Part shown: in pieces, positions 49,529-58,971 of the stretch
Numbering within the stretch: the stretch's first letter is position 1
Layout of the letters: the number at the start of each line of letters is the position of its first letter
Assembly (NCBI GenBank): GCA_002050275.1
Contig: MWTB01000019.1
Span: 62,001 to 126,000, forward strand
DNA: 64,000 bases
From: Anaerolineae bacterium UTCFX1
Lineage (GTDB): Bacteria > Chloroflexota > Anaerolineae > Anaerolineales > Villigracilaceae
Reading direction: 5' to 3'
Notes under the pieces: model-generated
Told to the model about the DNA's origin: nothing
Seen by the model: only the letters and a program-made list of their open reading frames with translations
The model's database searches: none
Program-made: the position numbers and the translations under genes

Positions 49529-50461
49529 TTACTTATCTTCCGGCGTTTCGCGCACGATGTAGAGCGGTCTGCCTTTGGCTTCATCATACAGCCGCCCGAT
49601 GTATTCGCCTAAAATGCCAAGCGAAATCAACTGCACGCCGCCAAGAAACAACACCGCCAATAGGGTAGACGCCTGCCCAAAGAAGGTTTGCGATCCGCTT
49701 GCCCTCAGATAGATCACGACCGGCATGGCAAGGATTGCGATGCCGGCGGAAAAAAATCCAAAAAAAGTAGCCACTTGCAAAGGAAAGTACGAGAAACCTG
49801 TCACCGCATTGAGCGCGAGTCGAAGCATTTTACGGAACGGGTATTTCGTCTCGCCGGCTATGCGTGCGGAACGTTTATATTCCACGCCGATCTGCTTGAA
49901 TCCTACCCATGCGCTCATGCCGCGCAAGAAGCGATGCCGCTCGCGCATACTGTTCATCACATTCACCACCTTACGATCCATTAAACGGAAGTCGCCGGCG
50001 TCGAGAGGAATCTTCACGTCGGTAATGCGGTAGATCAGACGGTAAAACGCCGAAGCGGTCCACAACTTGAACCACGATTCGCCCTCGCGTTCGGCGCGCA
50101 CGGCAAAGACCACTTCGTAGCCCTCTTGCCATTTCTTCGCCATATCGAGGATCAATTCAGGCGGGTCCTGCAGATCGGAGTCGATCACGATCACCGCGTC
50201 GCCGCGCGAATAATCCAGTCCGGCGGTCACCGCCACCTGATGACCGAAATTCCGCGCGAAGATGATCGGGCGCACGCGCTTGTCTTTTTTAGCAAGCGCG
50301 CGCATCAGAGCGCTCGAATTATCCGACGAACCGTCGTCAACCAGAATCAATTCCCACGGCTTGCGCAACTGAGTCAGCGTCTCTTTTACGCGGCGATAGA
50401 GTTCCGGTAAGTTTTCTTCTTCATTAAAAATAGGGGCAACAACAGAATAGGTAATGTTCAT
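49529..50461 (-). CDS. DPM/ArnC-type family 2 glycosyltransferase
   Basis: A 310-residue membrane-bound glycosyltransferase. The N-terminal VVAPIFNEEENLPELY and DSDLQDPPELI motifs bind the nucleotide sugar; RFLRGMSAWVGF is typical of polyprenyl-phosphate glycosyltransferases. Two C-terminal membrane helices (about residues 230-290) fix it to the membrane. It makes a polyprenyl-phosphate sugar, for which the GT-C-like proteins at 57-61 kb could be users; that link is inference. It begins 6 nt after the threonine synthase stop. Confidence 0.93.
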   Translation of the reverse strand: MNITYSVVAPIFNEEENLPELYRRVKETLTQLRKPWELILVDDGSSDNSSALMRALAKKDKRVRPIIFARNFGHQVAVTAGLDYSRGDAVIVIDSDLQDPPELILDMAKKWQEGYEVVFAVRAEREGESWFKLWTASAFYRLIYRITDVKIPLDAGDFRLMDRKVVNVMNSMRERHRFLRGMSAWVGFKQIGVEYKRSARIAGETKYPFRKMLRLALNAVTGFSYFPLQVATFFGFFSAGIAILAMPVVIYLRASGSQTFFGQASTLLAVLFLGGVQLISLGILGEYIGRLYDEAKGRPLYIVRETPEDK

Positions 50462-50467
50462 CTTTAT

Positions 50468-51739
50468 TTATCGCAATAGATTTTTCACTGCTTTCAGCGT
50501 CGGCTCGATAACCGGCGGCGGATTGACCGCGTTCAAAGCGGCGCGGATGTCTTTGAGGCCGCTGCCAGTGTTAAGGACTAAAACAGGGTCTTCGCTTTTG
50601 ACGATGCGGCGGGCAACCGCCTTGACCATCCCCGCATACGCCGCCGCTCCAGCCGGCTCGGCAAAAACGCCCGTTTTACCGAGCGCCGCAACGGCGCTGA
50701 GAATTTCCTCGTCAGTCACATTAATATACGTCCCACCGGTTTCCTTTGCCGCGCGGACCGCGCGCACGCCGTCGCGCGGTAAATCCACCGAGATCGAATC
50801 GGCGATGGTGCGCGCTGAAACCGGCTGAATCGTTTCTACGCCAGCATTAAACGCGTTCGAAATCGCGGCAGAGCCTTCCGCCTGCACGCCGATCAGGCGC
50901 GGCATACGCGACAACCAGCCGAGTTGAATAAGGTCTTTGAAGCCTTTATGGATTCCTGAGATAATATTCCCATCGCCTACAGGAACAAAAATAGTCAGCG
51001 GCGAATGATCGAATCCTTCGTCGCGCTCATCGTGCCAAGCCGCATGCGCGTCTCGCCACCACTCCCAGATCTCAAACGCGGCGGTCTTCTTGCCTTCCGC
51101 TGTAAACGGATTGTAGCCAGTATTGCGGCAGTACCAGCCGAACTCATTCGCGCATCGAATCGTTAAATCGAATGCGTCGTCATACGTTCCATCCACTAAA
51201 ATCACCTGCGCGCCAAAAATAAGCAACTGCGCCACCTTCGCCGGCGGTGCAGATTTGGGCGCAAAAATAACAGCTTTTTGCTCCACCGCAGCGGACATCC
51301 CCGCAAGCGCTGCGCCGGCGTTCCCCGTCGAAGCGGTGACTACAATCTCGGCGCCGATCTCGCGGGCGCGAGCTACAACAATGGAGCTGGCGCGATCCTT
51401 AAAAGAAGCTGTCGGGTTACGCGACTCATCTTTCAGCCACAAATTTTGCAGCCCGTATTTCCTCGCGAGCGCGCGCAGTCGAAAAACGGGAGTTCCGCCC
51501 ACAATGTGAAGCGGCGTCGAATCGCCTTCCGGTGCGTTCACTGGAAGAAGCGGCGCATAGCGCCATAATGATGGATCGTTGCGCGAGAGCAGGTCTTCGG
51601 GTTGATACTTGGTTCTGATAGCGTCGTAATCGAGCGTTACGTCTAAATTACCGCCGTCTTTAGGGCAGGTATAGGAGACCTCGTCGGCGGCGTATTCCGT
51701 TCCGCAAAGCGAGCAACAATAACCAAGGAAATTGGGCAT
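50468..51739 (-). CDS. thrC: Threonine synthase
   Basis: A 423-residue PLP enzyme. An N-terminal zinc-ribbon-like part (CCSLCG...TCPKDGG) precedes the catalytic domain; Lys114 in NPTASFKDRASS is the Schiff-base lysine, and the phosphate loop is TASTGNAGAAL. It converts O-phosphohomoserine to threonine and phosphate. The Cys-rich N-terminus is common in one threonine synthase subgroup. It is followed by a glycosyltransferase gene at 6 nt. Upstream 107 nt separate it from the importer operon and hold no clear regulatory RNA. Confidence 0.92.
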   Translation of the reverse strand: MPNFLGYCCSLCGTEYAADEVSYTCPKDGGNLDVTLDYDAIRTKYQPEDLLSRNDPSLWRYAPLLPVNAPEGDSTPLHIVGGTPVFRLRALARKYGLQNLWLKDESRNPTASFKDRASSIVVARAREIGAEIVVTASTGNAGAALAGMSAAVEQKAVIFAPKSAPPAKVAQLLIFGAQVILVDGTYDDAFDLTIRCANEFGWYCRNTGYNPFTAEGKKTAAFEIWEWWRDAHAAWHDERDEGFDHSPLTIFVPVGDGNIISGIHKGFKDLIQLGWLSRMPRLIGVQAEGSAAISNAFNAGVETIQPVSARTIADSISVDLPRDGVRAVRAAKETGGTYINVTDEEILSAVAALGKTGVFAEPAGAAAYAGMVKAVARRIVKSEDPVLVLNTGSGLKDIRAALNAVNPPPVIEPTLKAVKNLLR

Positions 51740-51846
51740 GGATTAATTTTACTCGATATACTTAAACGCAAAAGCGGGCTTCCAAGGCTTAACCTAACAG
51801 TCCGCTTAAGTTGATACGGCTTTGAAAATCTTCGTTCGGCGGCGCG

Positions 51847-52845
51847 TCACTCCCTTTCGAAGGGAACGCCTAACGAAGCGGGCGGCGAAGCGCGTAAAGC
51901 GCGCAAAGCGCGGGTGAGAAATCGCCGAGACGATTCAGGCATTGCCGCCAGCGTACGTTCAACCCATTCTGTGCTGCCGATGTTGACGAGAAACAGGGTG
52001 AGAATCATCAACGGGAACGGCGCAACCTGCAATACCTGCGAAGGAACATTCGGCAGACTGGGCTGTAACACCAACCCCAGCCATTGCAGCAAGCCGAATA
52101 GATACGCTCCAAAAGCGCCGCGCAATGGATTCCAACCGCCAAAGATCGTAATAGCCAGCGCGATCCAGCCGAAGCCGTCCAATCCCGAGATGGTACCGTT
52201 CCAACCAGCTTTTACGCTGAGAGAATAGGCAGGTCCAGCCAGACCTGCAATCGCGCCGCCTAGGACCGTATATGCATAACGCATCAGGTTGACGTTCGCA
52301 CCGCGCACATACGCGGAAGCGGGACGTTCGCCAATGCCTTGCAACATCAAGCCGGGGCGCGTGCGGAAGATCCACATCCACGAGAGAAAAATCATAAGGA
52401 AACTAATATAAGTGATTAGGTCCTGATGAAAGAAGATCGGCCCTACTATGGGAATATCGCTTAATACCGGCAGATCCCATGCGGGCAGACGCGGACCGCC
52501 TTTACCCATGTAGTCGTTGCCGAGAAAGTATGCGAGGTCGCGGCAAGTGAGCGCGAGGACGAATCCGACCGCGACTTGCGATTGCTTCAGCGTGATCGAA
52601 GAGAACGCTACGATGAAAGCGACCAACGCTCCAATTAGCGCGCCGGTTAAAAATCCGGCGAACAGACTTCCGGTCTGGAACGAAACGACAAAGCCTCCCA
52701 TCGCAGAGAGAAGGATCATTCCGTTAATCGAAAGGTTGATCACGCCGGCGCGTTCGGCGATCGTCTCGCCGATCACAGCAAAAACAATGGGCGCGGAGGC
52801 AAAGAAGACGCTGCCAAGTCCGGTGAGTATGAGCGCGGTTTCCAT
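51847..52845 (-). CDS. BMP/nucleoside-type ABC transporter permease 2
   Basis: A 332-residue permease of the BPD_transp_2 family, with about eight helices. The segment AERAGVINLSINGMILLSAMGGF is characteristic of the second permease in NupNOPQ and YufOPQ-type nucleoside importers. It is the last gene of the importer: binding protein, ATPase, permease 1 and this permease, all minus strand with 7-95 nt gaps. Together they import purine or pyrimidine nucleosides or related compounds. The A/B substrate specificity is not visible. Confidence 0.92.
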   Translation of the reverse strand: METALILTGLGSVFFASAPIVFAVIGETIAERAGVINLSINGMILLSAMGGFVVSFQTGSLFAGFLTGALIGALVAFIVAFSSITLKQSQVAVGFVLALTCRDLAYFLGNDYMGKGGPRLPAWDLPVLSDIPIVGPIFFHQDLITYISFLMIFLSWMWIFRTRPGLMLQGIGERPASAYVRGANVNLMRYAYTVLGGAIAGLAGPAYSLSVKAGWNGTISGLDGFGWIALAITIFGGWNPLRGAFGAYLFGLLQWLGLVLQPSLPNVPSQVLQVAPFPLMILTLFLVNIGSTEWVERTLAAMPESSRRFLTRALRALRASPPASLGVPFERE

Positions 52846-52852
52846 AACGTAT

Positions 52853-53887
52853 TTACGCTTTCGGCGTCAGTCGCTGACGCGCGCCTTCCGCAAGCAAGAT
52901 AAACAACACTAACAATCCCTGTAAAACGCCCGAGAAGGACGAATCGAGTTTGTGCACGATAGGTAGTTGAATGCTGCCGATATTAAGCGCGGCGAAGAAG
53001 AATGCGACCGGAATTGCCGCAATCGCTTGGTAGTTGACAAGCATCGCCACCATAAGCCCTAAATAGCCATATCCGCTGGAGATGGAGGGAATCAGACGAT
53101 GATAGACCGCCGTGACTTGCAACGCGCCCGCCGCCCCCGATAACGCGCCGCATAACAGGAACGAGAACATCATATATTGCCATGTTGGAATGCCGAGCAG
53201 ATAAGCGGCGCGGAAATTCTTGCCTACCGCTTTCAGCCGTAAACCGAAGTACGTTCCTTGCAACAGGAAGGACACAAAGACAATGCCCACGACGGCAACA
53301 ATAAGCGCCCACGGACTCAGTCGCAACCCCTCAAACAAAGGTAAATTAAATTGTTCGGGGAACGGTTGTGTGCCGCTCATTGAGCCGGTGCCGGGGCGCT
53401 TCCACGGACCGAAGACAAGATAAATCGTGAGCGCGGTAGCGACGAAATTCAAGCCCAACCCGCCGAAGATCTCATTGACTCCGCCAAACGTTTTCAACGC
53501 GCCCGCCAGAGCCGCCCACAACGCGCCGGCAAGCATGCCGGCAAAGATACTCAAAGCAATAATAAACCCGGCGTTCATCGCGCTATTTTGCAACAAGCGT
53601 AAAACCAACGTCGTGCCGATCGCGCCAAAAGTGATCTGTCCTTCCACGCCAATATTCCACAAACCCGCGGCAAACGTGATCAACAGTCCGGCGGTCGCCA
53701 ATAACAGCGGAGCCCAACTCACCAGCACGTCAGCGATCTTGCCTTTTGTGCCGAGCGATCCGAACATATCTTTATAAATTTGAGCGGGAGACGCGCCTAC
53801 CGCAAGCAATACCAGCGAAGCGATGCCAAATGCCAAGAGCAGGGCGAGAAATTGAAAACCTATGCGATTCAGCGTTGTATGTTTCAT
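52853..53887 (-). CDS. BMP/nucleoside-type ABC transporter permease 1
   Basis: A 344-residue permease with about nine helices, homologous to the next one. AAGLWNIGVEGQITFGAIGTTLVL is the family's conserved G-x-x-G-x-G segment. It begins 47 nt after the ATPase stop and ends 7 nt before permease 2. Its role is the second half of the nucleoside channel. Length and motifs are ordinary for the family, and there is no sign of damage. Confidence 0.92.
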   Translation of the reverse strand: MKHTTLNRIGFQFLALLLAFGIASLVLLAVGASPAQIYKDMFGSLGTKGKIADVLVSWAPLLLATAGLLITFAAGLWNIGVEGQITFGAIGTTLVLRLLQNSAMNAGFIIALSIFAGMLAGALWAALAGALKTFGGVNEIFGGLGLNFVATALTIYLVFGPWKRPGTGSMSGTQPFPEQFNLPLFEGLRLSPWALIVAVVGIVFVSFLLQGTYFGLRLKAVGKNFRAAYLLGIPTWQYMMFSFLLCGALSGAAGALQVTAVYHRLIPSISSGYGYLGLMVAMLVNYQAIAAIPVAFFFAALNIGSIQLPIVHKLDSSFSGVLQGLLVLFILLAEGARQRLTPKA

Positions 53888-53934
53888 AGTAGCGCCTTAA
53901 ATTTCAGCTGTGAAATTTATCCTTTCGAAAAGCG

Positions 53935-55404
53935 TCATTCGTCCCAACCTTTGCCCCCGATCAATTCGCCCAACTGCTGCACATTCGTTTTATTGGCATC
54001 GAAAGGATGCGAGATCCGACCGTTATAAAAAACCAGCACGCGATCGCTATATTGCAGAATCTCATCGAGGTCAGAAGACATGAAAACGATCGCCGCGCCC
54101 TGCTTGCAGCGTTCCTTCAATTTACCCCAGATGTAGACCACCGATTCAATATCAAGCCCGCGCGTAGGATGTTCGACCAAGACCAGCGACAACGGATGAC
54201 GCAGCAACGACAGCAGCGTCCTCTGCTGATTGCCGCCCGATAGCGACTCGACCGGGCTTACCGGCGCACCCTTGATATTAAACGTTTTTATCCGTTCTTC
54301 TGCAAGCCGGCGTCCGCGCTCATGGTTGATAAATACGCCGGTCTGTTTTTCGGCGAGGATGAAATGTTCGGCGAGCGTCAGCCCGGGCGCCAGCGCCTGC
54401 TCCAACCTCGCGGCGGGCAGAAATTCTACGCCGTGCTTTTTATAGGTATGATACGACTTCCCCGTAAGATCGCGATCGTTCACCTTCACTACGCCGCCCA
54501 CCGTGCGGATCAGCCCCGCGCAAGCGCGCAAGAATAGGTCTTGCCCGCTGCCTTCCATACCCGCCAAACCGACTACTTCGCCTTCGCAGATATGGAAATC
54601 AATATCCTTCATCTTAAGCCGCATTCCCTCGATTGAAACGTGATCTAGGTTTAAAACAGTCCGATCCTGACACGCCGTCTGCTTCGTCCCCAACGGCACT
54701 TCTTTGCCGAACATCATTTCAACCAATTTCTTTTGATCGAACGGCTTATCCATCGCGCCGACAAGTTTGCCTTGCCGCAGCACTGCAACTTGATCGCACA
54801 ATTTCTCCACATCTTCCAATTTATGCGAAACAAAGATTACCGTAATCGCCTGTTCGCGGAATTTCTTCAGCGTTTCAAATAATTTATCCTTTTGCGCCGC
54901 GCTAATGCCAGTAGTCGGCTCATCGAGGATAAAAACGCGCGCGCCCAAATATAAGAGACGCATAATTTCCAATTGTTGACGCTCGCCCACCGTCAGCGAA
55001 TCGACATAATTTTCAGGGTCAATGTCGAAATCAAATTCTTTTTGAAGACGGCGAAGGTCTCGCGCGGCGCGGACGCGATTCGGAAAAAGACCGCCCTTTT
55101 GACCCAGCATAAAATTGTCAATCACGCGCATAGGAGGAAAATCTAAAGGATCTTGATGCAACATACCAATGCCGTCATGAATCGCAACCGCAGGCGACTC
55201 GATGACGACAGGCTTTCCATCCAGTAAGACTTCGCCGCTGTCCGCATGAATGAATCCGGAGAGTATCTTCATCAGCGTGCTTTTGCCCGCGCCATTCTCG
55301 CCAAGAATTCCCTGAATCGTTCCGGAAGGGATCGTCAGGGTAATATCGTCGTTAGCGTGATTTACGCCAAAGTATTTATGAATGCCGCGCAGTTCAACCT
55401 TCAT
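53935..55404 (-). CDS. BMP/nucleoside-type ABC transporter ATPase (two ABC domains)
   Basis: A 489-residue protein with two fused ABC cassettes, as in RbsA-, YufO- and NupO-like proteins. The first has Walker A GENGAGKST and the signature-like LTVGERQQLEI; the second has a degenerate P-loop (GMEGSGQDL) and signature LSGGNQQR. It powers import through the two permeases that follow. A hairpin with a T-run lies between the binding protein gene and this gene, probably lowering its expression relative to the binding protein. Intact. Confidence 0.94.
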   Translation of the reverse strand: MKVELRGIHKYFGVNHANDDITLTIPSGTIQGILGENGAGKSTLMKILSGFIHADSGEVLLDGKPVVIESPAVAIHDGIGMLHQDPLDFPPMRVIDNFMLGQKGGLFPNRVRAARDLRRLQKEFDFDIDPENYVDSLTVGERQQLEIMRLLYLGARVFILDEPTTGISAAQKDKLFETLKKFREQAITVIFVSHKLEDVEKLCDQVAVLRQGKLVGAMDKPFDQKKLVEMMFGKEVPLGTKQTACQDRTVLNLDHVSIEGMRLKMKDIDFHICEGEVVGLAGMEGSGQDLFLRACAGLIRTVGGVVKVNDRDLTGKSYHTYKKHGVEFLPAARLEQALAPGLTLAEHFILAEKQTGVFINHERGRRLAEERIKTFNIKGAPVSPVESLSGGNQQRTLLSLLRHPLSLVLVEHPTRGLDIESVVYIWGKLKERCKQGAAIVFMSSDLDEILQYSDRVLVFYNGRISHPFDANKTNVQQLGELIGGKGWDE

Positions 55405-55451
55405 TATTTTTCCTTTGCGAACTCAGCAGTCTATATTCCCCCCTTTATACG

Positions 55452-55488
55452 CTAAAAAGCGTGGGAAGGCAAAGGCTGCCTTCCCACG
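55452..55488 (-). terminator. Terminator/attenuator after binding protein gene
   Basis: Perfect 12-bp arms (55460-55471 and 55477-55488, CGTGGGAAGGCA and complement) with a 5-nt loop, followed on the minus strand by CTTTTTAGC. It lies between the binding protein and ATPase genes of one operon. Confidence 0.8.
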
Positions 55489-55499
55489 TTGATAAAACA

Positions 55500-56726
55500 T
55501 TATTCGGCGGCGCTTTGTCCTTCCATGCCTTCGAGCAGTTGCGGCAAGAACCATACTTGAGGATCGGTCGCCACTACGCCGTCGGCAAGATAGACAGAAC
55601 CGTCCTGCAACTTAATGGGGCCGGTCCATAAATTAAGTCCGCCTGCCAAGTCTGCGATGAACGCGTCAATCTTCGTGGAATTCTCTGCGGAAAGTCCTTC
55701 GCCCTTTAAGAATCCGACCGAAGTCGTATCAGGATTGTTCAAATCCGACCAGTCGGGTCCGCGCCACTGGAAGCTGGACGTAAACGTACCTTGCGAGGCG
55801 GCGGTTATCGCTTCAAGGTACATGGGCTTCCAGTTGAAGTATGGCACGCCTAAGCATATCTTCGGCGAAACCTCGCATGCGCCTTCATAATCGTAAGGCA
55901 CTGCCCAAACCGTTTTGCCTTCGGCGGCGAATTTACCGGCTTCTACCATGGCTTCAGTCGTATCAATGCCGGACATGACGACGTCGTAGCCGCTGTTGAA
56001 GAAATCGTCCACAATTTGAGTCGGGTCGGCGGTAAAGCCGGGGATGTTGAACCAGAAGCCCACCCACGTCACCTTGAATTTAAGATCGGCGGGATTTTTG
56101 CCTTCGGCAACCCAGCAATGTTTGGCGCCCAAGTAAGCGGAGGCGGCAAGGCGGCGCGTTTCATCGTTGATCAACGGACCAAGATAACCGATCTGCCCGG
56201 TCTGCGTGGTGAGCGCGGCGGCGCAACCAGCGATCATCTTACCGTATTCCATGCGTCCCATAATGTCGGAAAGGTTAGGGATCGCCTCATAGTTAGGCGC
56301 TTCTTTCCAGACTTGATCGCCTGAGCCCATGATCACATAGATATTCGGATTCGCTTTAGCGAACGCAGTCGCAGCGTCTTTCATATCGTCTGAACTGAAG
56401 ATGACCAGTTTCGCACCTTGAGCCACCAAGTCGCCCGCAAGTTGATCGGGAGTGGTGCCTGGTCGGTCAGCGGTATTTACTTTGTCAATATAGACCATTT
56501 TTGCGCCGATTTTTTCTTCCACATATTTGCCGGCTTCATAATGGGCTTGACTATAGCCATGATCATTATACGGACCCACCATCAACAAACCGAACACATA
56601 CGGCTCCGCAGGAGCGGTAGAGACGGCAGGCGGCTCAGTCGCTGCGGGGGCGGCGGGAGAGCAAGCCGAAATAACAAGCATCAACGCTAGCGCGAGGAAC
56701 GCAAAGCGGGTAACAATTGTGCGCAT
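55500..56726 (-). CDS. BMP-family substrate-binding lipoprotein
   Basis: A 408-residue exported binding protein (BMP/Med family). A signal with lipobox VISACS gives a lipid-bound Cys, then an Ala/Pro/Thr-rich spacer (about residues 22-42). The binding body begins YVFGLLMVGPYNDHGYSQAHYE, which is the typical first beta strand and hinge of BmpA/NupN-like proteins. It captures nucleosides or similar ligands for the two-permease importer encoded downstream. A ribosome-binding AGGAGAAG lies ahead of the ATG. The 160 nt upstream hold no recognised purine riboswitch. Confidence 0.94.
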   Translation of the reverse strand: MRTIVTRFAFLALALMLVISACSPAAPAATEPPAVSTAPAEPYVFGLLMVGPYNDHGYSQAHYEAGKYVEEKIGAKMVYIDKVNTADRPGTTPDQLAGDLVAQGAKLVIFSSDDMKDAATAFAKANPNIYVIMGSGDQVWKEAPNYEAIPNLSDIMGRMEYGKMIAGCAAALTTQTGQIGYLGPLINDETRRLAASAYLGAKHCWVAEGKNPADLKFKVTWVGFWFNIPGFTADPTQIVDDFFNSGYDVVMSGIDTTEAMVEAGKFAAEGKTVWAVPYDYEGACEVSPKICLGVPYFNWKPMYLEAITAASQGTFTSSFQWRGPDWSDLNNPDTTSVGFLKGEGLSAENSTKIDAFIADLAGGLNLWTGPIKLQDGSVYLADGVVATDPQVWFLPQLLEGMEGQSAAE

Positions 56727-56886
56727 GTTCTTCTTCTCCTTATAATTTGATTGACCGATTCATGTAACCGCAAATTTATTGTTGACGTTCCCGCGCCTCC
56801 TTTCACAGTCGCCTTGCCAAATGCAGGTGGAAATTAACGTCGCCCTATTGTAGAGCCAAACAAGGCTTTAAATCAAGTGTAATTTC

Positions 56887-58971
56887 TCACGAATTACAAG
56901 CGAACATTCTCTTAATAGCAAGCAATGCTTCGCTTCGCTCTGGACCTTCGGCAGCCGTTTCGGCTTCGATCCGCTCCCACAACTCACAAAGCGGTTTGCC
57001 CATGCGTTCCGACTCGTCGAACGATCGCTTCGATAATTCAACCGCGCGATCCCAAGAGCCAAGGTGGGCGTAGCCTTCTACGAATGGAAAACGCTCCGCC
57101 GGATCCGCCGGCTGTAATCCTTGAGCGAACGCCTTATTTCCCAACGCCGCAACTTCATCCCACTTCTCGAACTGACGCGCAAAATCCGCCTTCTCGAAGT
57201 AATAGCACCAACCATGCTCCGGTTCGAGCTCGTATGGTTTTGGCATTTGCGCCGTCGACTCGGAAGAGATCAACTCGTAATTTGTCAGCCGCGAGGCGAA
57301 GCGCATCAGACTCTGTTCGGGAATCAAACGATTGGCAAGCTCTACTTCGGGGTCGAGAACGCGCAGACAACCGGGCGGCATAAAATAAACCGCCAAAATT
57401 CGCGATGTATTCCCATGAAATTGTCCCGCTAAATATTCGGTGAAGATGGGCAGGTCAGGTTCAAGTTTGGGAAGCGCAGAGCTGCGCAAGCGTGTGGTGG
57501 GATAAAGCAAAACATAATCAATATCTTCGCTGCGCTTTTCAGGCGCGTAGATCCAATTGACTACGGGGCTGAGAGAATTATCCGCATAAAATTTCAACGC
57601 GCCTTCGTTCATGACGATAGCAGTATCAGGCGCAATGTTCGGCGCGCGCCACGTCAGTTGCCAGAACAATTCTTTTTGCGTCTGCCAATCTTGTGCGTAT
57701 TCATTCGCCGCGAGAAATTGTTTACCCGCCGCAAGCGCGACGAGCGAGACCAGCAAAACAATACGGACTCGTTCCCACGAAATCAAATAGACGACGCCAG
57801 TGAAAATTAAACTAACGCCGAACATGAATGGGAGCGTGAAACGGCTTGCAGGCCACGCCAGCGACGGGACGAATCCCACCAGCCAGAAGGGCCAGCCCGA
57901 AAGCAGAAGGGCGAAGATTCCAAGTCCGATCATCCAGAGCGACGTCATCTTGAGCTCTTCGGCTGGGTTCAGGATAAACTCCGCGAAGTATCTCCGTATT
58001 GGCGAGGAAATCTCTTTACGCTGCAAAGATCTATCGTCGTTTACAACTTGTATCTCGGAATGAGTTAACAAAAATGCCGCAACCAAAATAAGCGCCGCTA
58101 GTCCGATCACGAAATAATACGAGATTAGAATCGTTTCTGCCGACGCAATATTTGGGAAATGCGTCGTTTGCAGCCACGCTTCACGCAGGACAAGTTTCAG
58201 CGTGAAGCGAATATTCCGCGCCAACGCAATAACCGTTTCCAGCGGCGCGGACTTGAGCGAAGCGCCCAAGCCAATTCCATACACTTGATTATTGAAAATG
58301 AACAGCCGCGAGAGAACTGCCAGAATGAAAACGATCAAGTAAGGAAGCCAGAGTTTAAAAGTTTTCACCGCGCGTTCGCGCAGACTCAACGCCTCATAAC
58401 GCAACGCGGCGAGGATGACTCCCACGCGCATCAATTCCAACACATAGAAATATTCCATCATCCACAGGTTGAGCGCGGAGAAAAGCAAGCCGAGCGCGGT
58501 CAACTTCCAATAGCGGCTCGGTTCCTCGATAGCGCGAAGCATGAGCAGATAGGAAAACAAAAAGAAAAACAGCACGATGAAGAAGTGGCTGTATAAAAAC
58601 GCCGACCATTGTTGAGTGAACCCAGGGTAGACCAAAAAGAGGAGCGCCACGCTGAGCGCGAGGCGCGGCTTGCCCTTCCACAATTTCTCAACGATGGCGA
58701 AGACAACCACCGCGCCGAGCCAGCGCCAGATCAACGCGAAGATTTGCCAATAGATCGGTTCATCGGGGATGATGGACGTGGTGAGTTGATACAAAATTCC
58801 CCACACGGGACGGTTGGTGGAGAAATATCGCGTCAACGCTTCGGCGCCGAGTTGGTAGCGAATCCACAAGATGGGTAGGTCGTCCCAGTAAAAGCCGAGG
58901 CGCGGAAGGAGCAATCCGTACGCAAGGATGGCGACGATGAGCAAAACAAAATATGGGAGGAAACGCTTCAT
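56887..58971 (-). CDS. GT-C-like membrane protein with TPR-like tail (copy 2)
   Basis: A 694-residue protein with about 10-11 predicted membrane helices in its first 460 residues. The loop FYWDDLPILW near the N-terminus gives an Asp-Asp pair in the place where GT-C glycosyltransferases carry their catalytic acidic residues, so a polyprenyl-linked sugar donor is plausible. The last 110 residues resemble TPR helices (WCYYFEKADFARQFEKWDEV). ATG at 58971 overlaps the previous paralogue's stop by 4 nt. The two adjacent copies share all features. Reaction unknown. Confidence 0.8.
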   Translation of the reverse strand: MKRFLPYFVLLIVAILAYGLLLPRLGFYWDDLPILWIRYQLGAEALTRYFSTNRPVWGILYQLTTSIIPDEPIYWQIFALIWRWLGAVVVFAIVEKLWKGKPRLALSVALLFLVYPGFTQQWSAFLYSHFFIVLFFFLFSYLLMLRAIEEPSRYWKLTALGLLFSALNLWMMEYFYVLELMRVGVILAALRYEALSLRERAVKTFKLWLPYLIVFILAVLSRLFIFNNQVYGIGLGASLKSAPLETVIALARNIRFTLKLVLREAWLQTTHFPNIASAETILISYYFVIGLAALILVAAFLLTHSEIQVVNDDRSLQRKEISSPIRRYFAEFILNPAEELKMTSLWMIGLGIFALLLSGWPFWLVGFVPSLAWPASRFTLPFMFGVSLIFTGVVYLISWERVRIVLLVSLVALAAGKQFLAANEYAQDWQTQKELFWQLTWRAPNIAPDTAIVMNEGALKFYADNSLSPVVNWIYAPEKRSEDIDYVLLYPTTRLRSSALPKLEPDLPIFTEYLAGQFHGNTSRILAVYFMPPGCLRVLDPEVELANRLIPEQSLMRFASRLTNYELISSESTAQMPKPYELEPEHGWCYYFEKADFARQFEKWDEVAALGNKAFAQGLQPADPAERFPFVEGYAHLGSWDRAVELSKRSFDESERMGKPLCELWERIEAETAAEGPERSEALLAIKRMFACNS

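Noticed and set aside
56727..56886. A purine riboswitch ahead of the nucleoside importer.
   Set aside because: I could not find the conserved three-way-junction sequences or a matching terminator; only a ribosome site and A+T-rich sequence are visible.
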